A DNA stretch of 64,000 nt from Paraburkholderia phenoliruptrix (lineage in GTDB: Bacteria; Pseudomonadota; Gammaproteobacteria; Burkholderiales; Burkholderiaceae): positions 248,001 through 312,000 of the forward strand of contig NZ_JAEUAV010000002.1 in the NCBI RefSeq assembly GCF_019511605.1, written 5' to 3'. The position numbers were made by a program, and so were the translations under genes. The notes under the pieces are model-generated. The model was not told where the DNA came from. It saw only the letters and a program-made list of their open reading frames with translations, and ran no database searches. Below are positions 51,146 to 60,502 of this stretch, in pieces. How positions within the stretch are numbered: position 1 is the stretch's first letter; every line of letters begins with the position of its first letter.

Positions 51146-51176
51146 GCAGAAAGGCCGCATTTCGCGGCCCTTCTGC
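51146..51176. terminator. Hairpin after immunity gene D
   Basis: Arms GCAGAAAGGCCGC and GCGGCCCTTCTGC pair with one mismatch around a 5-base loop. It is followed by ATTTAAA. Same position and sequence type as the hairpins at 47885 and 48889. Confidence 0.6.
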
Positions 51177-51178
51177 AT

Positions 51179-51205
51179 TTAAAGCGGCGCAACGATGAGT
51201 TCTGG
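51179..51205 (-). pseudogene. SymE-like remnant, copy 4 (last codons only)
   Basis: Directly behind the fourth hairpin the minus strand reads PELIVAPL and a stop, matching the last residues (QKLIITPL) of the SymE-like copies. Upstream of this no SymE sequence remains. It marks the right end of the RHS array. Confidence 0.6.
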
Positions 51206-51274
51206 CGCTCTTGCGATTGCATTCACGAATACGCCGCAGTAAAGGCAGACGTCGATCCCCCCACCTTCAACCCC

Positions 51275-52132
51275 TCACAACCGCTCAATCAACGCCATCG
51301 CCGCGGCCGGATTGCGTTCCTTAAACCCGCTGATCACATAAAGATAAACATCACGCGCCGCTGCTTTCGCGGGCGCCTCGCCGCATGTTTCCAGGTCGCC
51401 TGGCGTCGTGCCCGCGGCCAGTTCGCGTGCACGCGCTGCCCATGCGTCCAGCGCTTTCGCTGAATAACCTTTGGCCTGTTTGTCCGTGGTGCCCATGATG
51501 CGGGCATACACGAACGGCGCGGTCACGTCGGCGATTTGCGGGTACGCACTGTCTCCTGCAAGCACCACTGCGACCTTGTGCTTGCGTGCCAGCGCAATGA
51601 ATTCCGGCGTCCTGAAGCTGTCGTTGCGCACTTCGATCGCATGTCTAAGCTTCACACCCTCGATACTCGCAGGCAGCAGCTTCAGAAAGGCCTCGAAATC
51701 TTCGCCGTCGAACTTCTTGGTCGGCGCAAACTGCCAGTTGATGGGCCCGAGCTTCTGTTTGAGCAGCAGCAGGCCGCTTGCGAAAAAACGCTCGATGGTT
51801 TCGCTGGCGTCGGCCAGTACTTTTCGATTAGTCGCGTAACGCGGCGCCTTTAGCGAAAACACGAAATCTTCCGGCGTTTCCTGATACCACTTTTCATAGC
51901 TCGCCGGTTTTTGCAAACCGTAAAACGTCCCGTTGATTTCAATTGAAGTGAGATGCCGGCTCGCATACTCGAGTTCGCGGCTTTGCGTGAGATCGTCCGG
52001 ATAGAAAGTGCCGCGCCACGGCGCGTAAGTCCAGCCGCCTATGCCAATCCTGATCTTGCCGCTTTTGGTCGTGCTAGTGGTTTTGGCGCTGGCTGACGGC
52101 TTTGCGCCTTTTGCGGACTTGGTTTCTGCCAC
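51275..52132 (-). CDS. DUF72 family protein (YecE-like)
   Basis: 285 residues. A low-complexity start (SAKGAKPSASAKTTSTTKSG) precedes the DUF72 TIM barrel: IRIGIGGWTYAPWRGTFYP, SRHLTSIEINGTFYGLQKP, FVFSLKAPRYATN and a late FVYARIMGTTDKQAKGYS. The function of DUF72 is not established; nuclease or repair roles have been suggested for relatives. The first gene to the right of the RHS island and of normal base composition, so it belongs to the core chromosome. Confidence 0.92.
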   Translation of the reverse strand: MAETKSAKGAKPSASAKTTSTTKSGKIRIGIGGWTYAPWRGTFYPDDLTQSRELEYASRHLTSIEINGTFYGLQKPASYEKWYQETPEDFVFSLKAPRYATNRKVLADASETIERFFASGLLLLKQKLGPINWQFAPTKKFDGEDFEAFLKLLPASIEGVKLRHAIEVRNDSFRTPEFIALARKHKVAVVLAGDSAYPQIADVTAPFVYARIMGTTDKQAKGYSAKALDAWAARARELAAGTTPGDLETCGEAPAKAAARDVYLYVISGFKERNPAAAMALIERL

Positions 52133-52233
52133 CTGGTTCTCCTTCTGGCTGCGCTTCAGCGACGGGTAGACCCATAGATTAGCGTTTTTTTCCGCGCCGG
52201 AGCGCGCCTACGGGAAGCAGAGAAACGTAACGG

Positions 52234-52989
52234 CTATTCGCCACCCGCCGGTTTCGCTGCGTGCATGGCCGCTGCACGCGTGGCTTCGTCGAAACGCCGG
52301 TTGGCTTCCGCCACTTCCGCCCTGAACTGCTGCAACGCGTTCACCGCGGGATCGGGAGGTGTCAGCGCGGCCCACAATACCTCGATCAACTGATCGGCGG
52401 TTGCGTCGATATCGGTATGCCGGTGCGCCAGCGTCGCGTCCCACAACACATGCTCCATGGGGCCGAACACCATCGAGCGCAACAGACGCAAAGGCATGTC
52501 CGCGCGAATCTGGCCGCTTTCCTGGCCCTGCGCCAATACGCGCATCAGCGGTGCGGTGTAGCGGCGCTGCAATTCGGTCAGCGCCTCGCTCAACTCGTGA
52601 TGCCGCGCGCGTCCTTCCGAGAGCACCAGCGCGCAAAGATCGGTGCCGTTCACGAGCATCAAGCGCAAATGCGTTCGCACGATGAAGGCGAACTGCTGCC
52701 TCACGGTGCCGTCGCGCGGCAACCCGGCTTCAATCGCACCGATAATTTCGTCGTACCAGTCGCCGATCACCCGCGCACACAACTCGCGCTTGCCACGGAA
52801 GTAGCTGAACACGGTCGCCTCGGAAACACCCAGGCGCTGGGCGATCTCCGCAGTCGTTGCGCGCTCGTAGCCCTTTTCGGAGAACACGTCGCGGCCTGCC
52901 TGAAGAATCTCCTTCACGCGCTGCTGCGATTTGCGCCCGGCGGGCTGGCGGCGCGAGGCGGGTAGTTCGGGCTTGAGCTCAAGCGTCAT
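52234..52989 (-). CDS. TetR regulator of the liu operon (LiuQ-like)
   Basis: 251 residues from the ATG at 52989; the frame to 53055 reaches into the promoter. Helix-turn-helix: RATTAEIAQRLGVSEATVFS, then YFRGKRELCARVI. It is divergent from the isovaleryl-CoA dehydrogenase gene. In beta-proteobacteria the leucine/isovalerate genes are known to be controlled by a TetR protein called LiuQ instead of the MerR protein LiuR; this gene is the natural candidate. It probably represses the operon until an acyl-CoA accumulates. Confidence 0.85.
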   Translation of the reverse strand: MTLELKPELPASRRQPAGRKSQQRVKEILQAGRDVFSEKGYERATTAEIAQRLGVSEATVFSYFRGKRELCARVIGDWYDEIIGAIEAGLPRDGTVRQQFAFIVRTHLRLMLVNGTDLCALVLSEGRARHHELSEALTELQRRYTAPLMRVLAQGQESGQIRADMPLRLLRSMVFGPMEHVLWDATLAHRHTDIDATADQLIEVLWAALTPPDPAVNALQQFRAEVAEANRRFDEATRAAAMHAAKPAGGE

Positions 52990-53091
52990 ATGAGTCGGGT
53001 TCAAATTTGAAGTGCGCAGGCGGCGTTCGAGGAGCGCTCGACCCCATGCTATCACAGCGCTGTGGCCAATTATCCCGCACGGCTCATTTTC

Positions 53092-53130
53092 TGAGTGACA
53101 CTCAAAAATACCTATTGACGCTTACGTAAA
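53092..53130. promoter_or_regulatory. Two operator candidates upstream of the liu operon
   Basis: TGAGTG-A-CACTCA (53092-53104) is a perfect inverted repeat, extended by T-runs and A-runs on the two sides; TTGACG-CTTA-CGTAAA (53115-53130) is a second, imperfect one that resembles sites described for LiuR-type control. Both are between the TetR start and the dehydrogenase start. Confidence 0.55.
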
Positions 53131-53284
53131 TCTGGCGTGAAATGCGCGTTGAGCGTCGCGCGCCTCGCTGCGGGCTGAACGCGCGGGCGGCCAGGCCGCC
53201 TCGCATGCTGGAGCCCGCCTGGCCGCATTACTGAATTCGCCGGCAACCTGCCGCCGGCCGTCAATGAAACCTGGAGACACCGCA

Positions 53285-54466
53285 ATGAGCAACCTGCCCG
53301 GCTTGCAATTCCCACTCGGCGAAGAAATCGAAATGCTGCGCGACAGCATTGCGGGTTTCGCTGCGAAAGAAATCGCGCCGCGTGCCGCTGAAATCGATCG
53401 CACGGATCAGTTTCCGATGGACCTGTGGCGCAAATTCGGCGACCTTGGTGTGCTCGGCATGACGGTTTCCGAGGAATATGGCGGCGCGAACATGGGTTAC
53501 ACCGCGCACATGGTTGCAATGGAAGAGATCTCGCGCGCATCGGCTTCGGTCGGCCTTTCGTATGGCGCGCATTCCAATCTGTGCGTGAACCAGATACATC
53601 GCAACGGCACCCTGGCGCAAAAGCAGAAATATCTGCCGAAGCTGGTCTCCGGCGAGCACGTGGGCGCGCTCGCCATGAGCGAGCCGAACGCCGGCTCGGA
53701 CGTGGTCAGCATGAAGCTGCGCGCCGACAGGAAAGGCGATCGCTACGTGCTGAACGGCACGAAGATGTGGATCACGAACGGCCCGGATTGCGACACGCTG
53801 GTCGTCTACGCGAAGACCGACCCTGAAGCGAATTCGCGCGGCATTACCGCGTTTATCGTCGAGAAAGGCATGAAGGGTTTTTCGGTCGCGCAGAAGCTCG
53901 ACAAGCTCGGCATGCGCGGCTCGCACACGGGCGAGCTCGTGTTTCAGGACGTGGAAGTGCCGGAAGAAAACATTCTCGGGCAACTAAACGGCGGCGTGAA
54001 GGTGCTGATGAGCGGTCTCGACTACGAACGCGCCGTACTCGCGGGCGGCCCGACCGGCATCATGGTCGCCGTCATGGACGCAGTGGTGCCGTACATTCAC
54101 GACCGCAAGCAGTTCGGTCAGTCTATCGGCGAATTCCAGCTGATTCAGGGCAAGGTCGCCGACCTGTACACCACGTTGCAGGCGTGCCGCGCGTATCTGT
54201 ATGCGGTCGGCCGCCAATTGGACACGCTCGGCACGGAGCACGTGCGCCAGGTTCGCAAGGACTGCGCGGGCGTGATTCTCTACACGGCTGAAAAAGCCAC
54301 GTGGATGGCGGGCGAAGCGATCCAGATTCTCGGCGGCAATGGCTATATCAACGAGTATCCGGTTGGACGTCTGTGGCGCGACGCGAAGCTCTATGAAATC
54401 GGCGCGGGCACGAGCGAGATTCGCCGCATGCTGATTGGCCGCGAGCTCTTTGCCGAAACAATGTAA
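53285..54466 (+). CDS. liuA: Isovaleryl-CoA dehydrogenase
   Basis: 393 residues from the ATG at 53285, with GGAG ahead. Acyl-CoA dehydrogenase features: [48 protein letters not shown] and [20 protein letters not shown] near the C terminus. The glutamate in [12 protein letters not shown] is where isovaleryl-CoA dehydrogenases carry the catalytic base, distinct from other members of the family. It oxidises isovaleryl-CoA to 3-methylcrotonyl-CoA in leucine breakdown and passes electrons to ETF. First gene of the liu operon. Confidence 0.95.
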   Translation: MSNLPGLQFPLGEEIEMLRDSIAGFAAKEIAPRAAEIDRTDQFPMDLWRKFGDLGVLGMTVSEEYGGANMGYTAHMVAMEEISRASASVGLSYGAHSNLCVNQIHRNGTLAQKQKYLPKLVSGEHVGALAMSEPNAGSDVVSMKLRADRKGDRYVLNGTKMWITNGPDCDTLVVYAKTDPEANSRGITAFIVEKGMKGFSVAQKLDKLGMRGSHTGELVFQDVEVPEENILGQLNGGVKVLMSGLDYERAVLAGGPTGIMVAVMDAVVPYIHDRKQFGQSIGEFQLIQGKVADLYTTLQACRAYLYAVGRQLDTLGTEHVRQVRKDCAGVILYTAEKATWMAGEAIQILGGNGYINEYPVGRLWRDAKLYEIGAGTSEIRRMLIGRELFAETM

Positions 54467-54494
54467 GCCGAGCGACCAACAGGAGAACGACGCG

Positions 54495-56102
54495 ATGCCC
54501 GTCATCGAATCCAGGCTGAATCCACGCTCCGACGACTTTCGCGCCAATGCCGCGGCGCTCGAGGCGTTGGTCGACGATCTTCGCGCGAAGATCGAGCAAC
54601 TCGCGCTCGGCGGCGGCGAGGCCGCGCGCGAAAAGCACACCGGGCGCGGCAAGCTGCTGCCGCGAGAGCGCATCGAAAAGCTGCTCGATCCGGGCACACC
54701 GTTTCTCGAGTTCTCGCAACTCGCGGCCTACGGCATGTACAACGACGACGCGCCCGGCGCGGGCGTGATTACCGGCATAGGGCGGATCGCGGGTCACGAG
54801 TGTGTGATCGTCTGCAACGACGCGACGGTGAAGGGCGGCACCTACTATCCAATCACGGTCAAGAAGCACGTGCGCGCACAGGAAATTGCGGCGGAAAACC
54901 GCTTGCCGTGCGTGTACCTCGTCGACTCGGGCGGCGCAAACCTGCCGAATCAGGACGACGTGTTTCCCGACCGCGATCACTTCGGCCGCATCTTCTACAA
55001 CCAGGCGAACCTGTCGGCCGCGGGCATTCCGCAGATTGCCGTCGTCATGGGCTCGTGCACCGCGGGCGGCGCGTATGTGCCTGCGATGAGCGACGAGTCG
55101 ATCATCGTCAGGAATCAGGGCACCATTTTTCTCGGCGGCCCGCCGCTCGTAAAAGCCGCTACCGGCGAAGTAGTGAGCGCCGAAGACCTCGGCGGCGGCG
55201 ACGTGCATACGCGCCTGTCGGGCGTGGTGGACCATCTCGCGCAAAACGACGCGCATGCGCTCGCAATTGCGCGCAGCATCGTCGGCAACCTGAACCGCAC
55301 GAAGCACGTGCCGGTGCTGCTGCAGGAGCCGAAGCCGCCGCGCTACGACCTGAAAAGCATCTACGGCGTCATCCCCGTGGATACGCGCAAGCCGTTCGAC
55401 ATTCGCGAGGTGATTGCGCGCGTTGTCGACGACTCCGCATTCGACGAATTCAAGGCGCGCTACGGCACCACCCTTGTGTGCGGCTTCGCGCATATCTGGG
55501 GCCATCCGGTCGGCATCATTGCAAACAACGGCATTCTGTTTTCGGAGTCCGCGCTCAAGGGCACGCATTTCATCGAGCTGTGCTGCCAGCGCAAGATCCC
55601 GCTCGTGTTTCTGCAGAACATCACGGGCTTCATGGTGGGCCGCAAGTACGAGAACGAAGGCATTGCGCGTAACGGCGCGAAGATGGTAACGGCCGTCGCC
55701 ACGGCCAAGGTGCCGAAGTTCACGGTGATCATCGGCGGCTCGTTTGGTGCGGGCAACTACGGCATGTGCGGGCGCGCGTATTCGCCGCGCTTTTTGTGGA
55801 TGTGGCCGAATGCGCGCATTTCGGTAATGGGCGGCGAGCAGGCCGCGTCGGTGCTTGCCACGGTGAGACGCGACGGCATTGAAAGCCGCGGCGGGTCATG
55901 GAGCGCCGAAGAAGAAGGGGCCTTTAAACAGCCCATTCGCGAGCAATACGAACATCAGGGGCATCCTTACTATGCAAGCGCACGTCTGTGGGACGACGGC
56001 GTGATCGACCCGGCGCAAACGCGCGACGTGCTCGGCCTCGGCTTGTCGGCTGCCATGAATGCGCCGATAGAAGACACGCGCTTCGGCGTGTTCCGGATGT
56101 GA
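54495..56102 (+). CDS. liuB: Methylcrotonyl-CoA carboxylase, beta (carboxyltransferase) subunit
   Basis: 535 residues from the ATG at 54495, with AGGAG ahead. Carboxyltransferase motifs: [56 protein letters not shown] and [16 protein letters not shown]. These match the biotin-dependent carboxyltransferase of methylcrotonyl-CoA carboxylase, not propionyl- or acetyl-CoA carboxylase. Works with the biotin-carrying alpha subunit at 56989. Spaced 28 bases after the dehydrogenase gene. Confidence 0.95.
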   Translation: MPVIESRLNPRSDDFRANAAALEALVDDLRAKIEQLALGGGEAAREKHTGRGKLLPRERIEKLLDPGTPFLEFSQLAAYGMYNDDAPGAGVITGIGRIAGHECVIVCNDATVKGGTYYPITVKKHVRAQEIAAENRLPCVYLVDSGGANLPNQDDVFPDRDHFGRIFYNQANLSAAGIPQIAVVMGSCTAGGAYVPAMSDESIIVRNQGTIFLGGPPLVKAATGEVVSAEDLGGGDVHTRLSGVVDHLAQNDAHALAIARSIVGNLNRTKHVPVLLQEPKPPRYDLKSIYGVIPVDTRKPFDIREVIARVVDDSAFDEFKARYGTTLVCGFAHIWGHPVGIIANNGILFSESALKGTHFIELCCQRKIPLVFLQNITGFMVGRKYENEGIARNGAKMVTAVATAKVPKFTVIIGGSFGAGNYGMCGRAYSPRFLWMWPNARISVMGGEQAASVLATVRRDGIESRGGSWSAEEEGAFKQPIREQYEHQGHPYYASARLWDDGVIDPAQTRDVLGLGLSAAMNAPIEDTRFGVFRM

Positions 56103-56130
56103 CAGAGCGCGACGCATGGGAGCCGCCACG

Positions 56131-56916
56131 ATGCAATACGACACACTGAACGTCGACATAGACGGATATGTCGCGACGCTCACGCTGAATCGCCCGGAAG
56201 TGCGCAACGCATTCAATGAAACCATGATCGCCGAGCTTACCTCGGCCTTCACGGCGTTCAATGCGCGCGACGACATCCGCGCGGTCGTGCTCGCCGCCAA
56301 CGGCAAGGCGTTCTGCGCCGGCGCAGATCTGAACTGGATGAAGAAAATGGCCGGCTACTCGGACGACGAGAACCGCGCCGACGCAATGTTGCTCGCCAAT
56401 ATGCTGTCGTCCATTTATCGCTGCAACAAGCCGGTAATCGCACGCGTGAACGGCGATGCCTACGCGGGCGGCATGGGCCTGATTGCCGCGTGCGACATCG
56501 TGGTGGCGGTGCAAAGCGCACGCTTCTGTCTTTCCGAGGCGCGCCTCGGGCTGATTCCCGCCACTATCGCGCCGTACGTGATACGCGCGTTGGGCGAGCA
56601 GGCGTCGCGCCGCTATTTTCTCAGCGCGGAGCAGTTCGACTGCGCGACTGCGTTGCGGTTGGGCCTCGTCAGCGAAGCGGTCAGCGCCGAGCAACTCGAC
56701 GCCACTGTGCAGCAGATCGCGCAAACGCTGTGTGCGAACGGTCCGCAAGCGGTGCGCGCCTGCAAGCAGCTCGTGCAGGACATGGCCGGCCGCGAGCTGA
56801 ACGACGCGTTGATCGAAGACACGGCGGCGCGCATTGCGCGCACGCGAGCAGGCGCGGAAGGCCGTGAAGGCGTCGCGTCGTTCCTCGAAAAACGTGCGCC
56901 GGCCTGGCGCGACTGA
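56131..56916 (+). CDS. liuC: Enoyl-CoA hydratase, probable methylglutaconyl-CoA hydratase
   Basis: 261 residues from the ATG at 56131, with GGGAG eight bases ahead; ATG at 56116 is an alternative. Crotonase fold: LTLNRPEVRNAFNETM, AFCAGADLNWMKKMAGY and ACDIVVAVQSARFCLSEARL, with glutamates placed as in active hydratases. By position within the operon it hydrates 3-methylglutaconyl-CoA to HMG-CoA. Reaction assigned from gene context; the fold alone would permit other enoyl-CoA substrates. Confidence 0.9.
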   Translation: MQYDTLNVDIDGYVATLTLNRPEVRNAFNETMIAELTSAFTAFNARDDIRAVVLAANGKAFCAGADLNWMKKMAGYSDDENRADAMLLANMLSSIYRCNKPVIARVNGDAYAGGMGLIAACDIVVAVQSARFCLSEARLGLIPATIAPYVIRALGEQASRRYFLSAEQFDCATALRLGLVSEAVSAEQLDATVQQIAQTLCANGPQAVRACKQLVQDMAGRELNDALIEDTAARIARTRAGAEGREGVASFLEKRAPAWRD

Positions 56917-56988
56917 AGCGCGCCTCACTCACAACGCGAGGCGCCGGCGGGCGTTCACCAGAACAATATCCAGAGCTAGAGACAACTC

Positions 56989-59016
56989 ATGTTCAACAAG
57001 ATCCTGATTGCCAACCGGGGCGAGATTGCGTGCCGGGTCGCCGCGACCTGCAAGCGGCTCGGCATTGCGAGCGTCGCTGTCTATTCGGATGCGGACGCCA
57101 ACGCCAAGCACGTGAGCGCGTGCGACGAAGCGGTGCATATTGGCGGGGCAAGCGCGGCGCAAAGCTACCTGCGTGTCGAGCGCATTATCGAAGCGGCGCG
57201 CGTGAGCGGCGCGCAGGCGGTGCATCCGGGCTACGGTTTTCTGTCGGAAAACGAGGACTTCGCGCGGGCATGCGAAGCCGCCGGCATTGTGTTCATCGGA
57301 CCGCCGGTCGAAGCTATCGCGGCAATGGGATCGAAAGCCGCCGCCAAAGCGCTGATGCATGCGGCTTCTGTGCCGCTCGTGCCGGGCTACCACGGCGACG
57401 ATCAGAACCTCGAACTATTGCAGCGCGAGGCGGACGCGATCGGCTACCCGGTTCTGCTGAAGGCCAGCGCGGGCGGGGGCGGCAAGGGCATGCGCGTTGT
57501 CGGGCGCAGCGAAGACTTCGCTGCGGCGCTCGCCTCCTGCAAGCGCGAGGCGGCGGGCAGCTTCGGCAACGACCGCGTGCTGATCGAAAAGTATCTGACA
57601 CGGCCGCGCCACGTCGAAGTGCAGGTGTTCGCGGACCGGCGCGGCGGCGCGGTGTACCTGTTCGACCGCGACTGCTCGGTGCAGCGTCGCCATCAGAAGG
57701 TGCTGGAAGAGGCGCCCGCGCCGGGATTGTCGGCGCAAATCAAGCGCGAAATGGGCGAGGCCGCGGTTGCCGCCGCGCGCGCGGTGAACTATGTCGGAGC
57801 CGGCACTGTCGAGTTCATCATGACGGCGAGCGGCGAGTTCTATTTCATGGAAATGAACACGCGCCTGCAAGTCGAACATCCTGTCACGGAGATGGTGACG
57901 GGTCACGACCTGGTGGAATGGCAACTGCGCGTGGCCGCCGGCGAGCCGTTGCCGCTCACGCAGGAGCAACTCAAGATAGACGGCCACGCAATCGAGGCGC
58001 GCATTTATGCGGAGCATCCGGCGCGCGGCTTCTTGCCGTCGACAGGCACGCTCAAGCATTTGCGCATGCCGCAAGGCGTGGAGTTCGTGATCGATGCGGC
58101 CGGTCTCGGCGAGCCGGGCCGCAAGGCGCCGGTGCGCCTCGATAGCGGCGTGCGTGAGGGCGACACCATTACGCCGTTCTACGATCCGATGATCGCCAAG
58201 CTGATCGTGCACGGCGCGACGCGAGAAGAAGCGTTGGCCCGAATGAGCCGCGCGCTGCACGCATGCGAAGTGGTGGGGCCGCATACGAATGTGGAGTTTT
58301 TGCAGCGTATTGTCGAAAGCGAGCCGTTTGCGAGCGGCGACCTCGATACCGGTCTGATCGAACGCCATCATGATGCGCTGTTTGCGCCGGTGAAAAAGCC
58401 CTTCAAGGAAGCGCTCGCGCTGGCATGCGCGGCGCTCCTTACGCGCGAAGGCGGCACCGCGCACGGTGCGTCGCCGTGGGACGCGCTGTCGCACTGGCGT
58501 CTGAACGGCGGCTACACGCAGACGCTAGGCTGGCTCAACGTGGAGGACGACAGCGCCTTTACCGTCACGTTCGCGCGCGACGGCGGCGTGCAAACGCTCG
58601 AACACGACGGCCTGCGCGAAGACTTCACGTGGTCGCAAGGCTCGGGCTTGCACGAATACCGCGCGACTATCGGCGATGCGCGCGCCACGGGCCGCGTCTT
58701 TATCGACGGTGACACGTTTCATGTGTTCTGCCTCGGTCACGCGTTGGCCTTCGAGTGGCAGAACCTGCTGGCGCACGCGGCGGATGCGGAACATGGCGAA
58801 GGGCGCCTCACTGCGCCGATGCCGGGAAAGGTCATCGCGGTGCTGGTCGAGCCGGGCACGGTCGTTGAGAAGGGCACGCCGCTCATCGTGATGGAAGCGA
58901 TGAAAATGGAGCACACCATCGGCGCGCCGGCAGCGGGCACGGTGTCGGAAGTGCTGTATGCGGTTGGCGATCAGGTGGCCGACGGCGCGCAGCTTCTGGT
59001 GCTGGACGTGCAATAA
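56989..59016 (+). CDS. liuD: Methylcrotonyl-CoA carboxylase, alpha (biotin) subunit
   Basis: 675 residues, the family norm. Biotin carboxylase domain at the N terminus: MFNKILIANRGEIACRVAAT, VHPGYGFLSENEDFA, the ATP-grasp loop GGGGKGM and MEMNTRLQVEHPVTE. A middle BT domain and a C-terminal biotinyl domain with EAMKMEHT follow; the lysine carries biotin. Uses ATP and bicarbonate to carboxylate biotin for the beta subunit. RBS weak (GAGACAACTC). It ends the operon; the HMG-CoA lyase gene often found next is not present here. Confidence 0.95.
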   Translation: MFNKILIANRGEIACRVAATCKRLGIASVAVYSDADANAKHVSACDEAVHIGGASAAQSYLRVERIIEAARVSGAQAVHPGYGFLSENEDFARACEAAGIVFIGPPVEAIAAMGSKAAAKALMHAASVPLVPGYHGDDQNLELLQREADAIGYPVLLKASAGGGGKGMRVVGRSEDFAAALASCKREAAGSFGNDRVLIEKYLTRPRHVEVQVFADRRGGAVYLFDRDCSVQRRHQKVLEEAPAPGLSAQIKREMGEAAVAAARAVNYVGAGTVEFIMTASGEFYFMEMNTRLQVEHPVTEMVTGHDLVEWQLRVAAGEPLPLTQEQLKIDGHAIEARIYAEHPARGFLPSTGTLKHLRMPQGVEFVIDAAGLGEPGRKAPVRLDSGVREGDTITPFYDPMIAKLIVHGATREEALARMSRALHACEVVGPHTNVEFLQRIVESEPFASGDLDTGLIERHHDALFAPVKKPFKEALALACAALLTREGGTAHGASPWDALSHWRLNGGYTQTLGWLNVEDDSAFTVTFARDGGVQTLEHDGLREDFTWSQGSGLHEYRATIGDARATGRVFIDGDTFHVFCLGHALAFEWQNLLAHAADAEHGEGRLTAPMPGKVIAVLVEPGTVVEKGTPLIVMEAMKMEHTIGAPAAGTVSEVLYAVGDQVADGAQLLVLDVQ

Positions 59017-59032
59017 GCGTCGAACCAATGCG

Positions 59033-59067
59033 CGAGCCTTGTTCGACCAATGCCCGAACAAGGCTCG
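59033..59067. terminator. Strong stem-loop after the liu operon
   Basis: A perfect 13-base stem, CGAGCCTTGTTCG and CGAACAAGGCTCG, with a 9-base loop. It lacks a T-run on the plus strand. It lies 16 bases after the carboxylase stop and between convergent genes, so it can serve as a stop or mRNA-end structure. It sits at the start of a repetitive stretch (59020-59160) with direct repeats such as CGACCAATGC. Confidence 0.55.
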
Positions 59068-59160
59068 ACCAATGCACAAATAAGCTCGCATAACGCTAAA
59101 AGCGCCGCTCAAAGCGGTGCGCGAAGCGCTGCTTCAAGCGGTGCGCAAAGCCCCGCTTGC

Positions 59161-59952
59161 TCAACCGAGCCGCGTATAGCCCACTGCGCGCGCCTCGTTT
59201 TCGAGTTCAGCGATACGCTCGTAGTCTGCGAGCGACAACGCGGAAAACCCCTGCAAACGCAGGCGTTTTGCACGCTCAGGGTGCTGTGCGAGCGCTTCGT
59301 TCAGCGCCTCGCGCAGCGCTTGCACGGTCGCGGCGGGCACCGTGTCGGCGGCGATCAAAGGCAAACCCGGCGACGCCGCTGTCATGCCGATACGGCGAAC
59401 CCGCCGCGCGAGCTCCGGCAGTTCGTCGCACACAAAGGCGAACGTCACGCAATCTATTGCGGCGAGGTCCGCGCGATTGTCCGCAACAGCCTGCAAGGAG
59501 CCGACGTGCGAACCGGTGCGCAGGACGGAGCGAAAAAACGCGCCGTCACGCGCATACGGCGCGACCGCGTGGCGCAGCGCGTTCATGCCGCTATTGGAAT
59601 CGTCCTGATTGTAGGCGGCCCGTGCGCCGCGGCATGAGGCGAGCGTATCGAACGGCGCGTCGGCACGCGTAACGAGCACGCTCGCGTAATGCGCGCCTTC
59701 GCAGCCGGGCGCGTCGAAACGCGGCGTCGCGATCAACTGCACCTGGTCACGCAGACCATGCATCAGCGGATAGCCGCAGGTCTGCGAAACCAGCAGATTC
59801 GGCCTGCGCCAGAAGCCATGCAGTTCTTCGTCCGGCTCGACAATGCGGCAGGCCGGCTTGACCATGCTCAGCACGTCCGTCAGCCACGCCCGCCATTCGC
59901 TTTCGAGCGAGGGCGTGACGTTGTACATAGGCAGGGCGGCGATCCAGGTCAT
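59161..59952 (-). CDS. PhnD-like substrate-binding protein without signal peptide
   Basis: 263 residues with the type 2 periplasmic-binding fold of phosphonate/phosphite binding proteins: SQTCGYPLMHGLRDQVQLIA, YNQDDSNSGMNALRHAVAP and SHVGSLQAVADNRADLAAID. No signal peptide is visible (MTWIAALPMYNVTPSLES), and no ABC permease or ATPase is adjacent. It may be a cytoplasmic sensor domain or an orphan binding protein. It lies in tandem with a small DUF1488-like gene, 30 bases apart, and converges on the liu operon. Confidence 0.8.
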   Translation of the reverse strand: MTWIAALPMYNVTPSLESEWRAWLTDVLSMVKPACRIVEPDEELHGFWRRPNLLVSQTCGYPLMHGLRDQVQLIATPRFDAPGCEGAHYASVLVTRADAPFDTLASCRGARAAYNQDDSNSGMNALRHAVAPYARDGAFFRSVLRTGSHVGSLQAVADNRADLAAIDCVTFAFVCDELPELARRVRRIGMTAASPGLPLIAADTVPAATVQALREALNEALAQHPERAKRLRLQGFSALSLADYERIAELENEARAVGYTRLG

Positions 59953-59982
59953 GATGCGGTGCGTGCATGGCTTATGGGCGGA

Positions 59983-60261
59983 CTAATGCATGATGATACG
60001 GAATTCGTCGACGCCTAGCCGCACCGGCTCGGTCGGCCGGAACGTCCACTGGCGCGCGGCCACCGTGAGAATCTCGTCTTGTGCGCCTTCGAACGCGAGC
60101 AACAGGTCTTTCTTGCGGGCGCTTGCCGCGCCGCAATAAGTGATGAGCGCGTCCGCGCTGACCTCGAAAATCTGTGCGCGGTCGTCGCAGCACACTCTGA
60201 ACGCGACCGTTGCGCACTCCGTCACGCAGGGCCGGAACCCTTCGTCAACATAGACCGGCAT
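59983..60261 (-). CDS. DUF1488-like small protein (92 aa)
   Basis: 92 residues from the ATG at 60261, which has an excellent AAAGGAGGT; the open frame continues to 60528 but the added part has no similarity. MPVYVDEGFRPCVTE at the start, then VSADALITYCGAASARKKDL, resembles DUF1488 proteins, in which the central helix carries the block FGAxxxxExDLLxAF. Function unknown. Upstream of the PhnD-like gene on the same strand and probably cotranscribed. Confidence 0.75.
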   Translation of the reverse strand: MPVYVDEGFRPCVTECATVAFRVCCDDRAQIFEVSADALITYCGAASARKKDLLLAFEGAQDEILTVAARQWTFRPTEPVRLGVDEFRIIMH

Positions 60262-60502
60262 GGCGACCTCCTTTCGCGCGCGCGCCTGAGTCTTCAGCAT
60301 GACAAACCGAAAGCTGCTGGTATGTGGGAAAACCAGCATTCGCAAGACATTGGCGATGCACGCGCGGCGGCCCGGCGCAGCGACGACTCGCGCGCGAGAC
60401 AAAATTTTGTAACCGAAGCCGCTTTTCCACCCGGTACTCGACGGTTCGCGTCGCGAGGCAGTCCCTACACTTGCCTTCTGATCCATCGAGACGGGAAAAG
60501 AG

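Noticed and set aside
46908..51205. CRISPR-like or insertion-sequence repeats in the RHS island
   Set aside because: The repeats are about 1 kb modules with coding content, not short spaced repeats, and no transposase or terminal inverted repeat is visible.
54348..55568. 406-codon minus-strand frame opposite the liu genes
   Set aside because: Long antisense frames are expected opposite GC-rich genes; no motif and no ribosome-binding site.
57030..58494. Long frames on both strands within the carboxylase alpha gene
   Set aside because: The biotin carboxylase frame is unambiguous; these are shadows.
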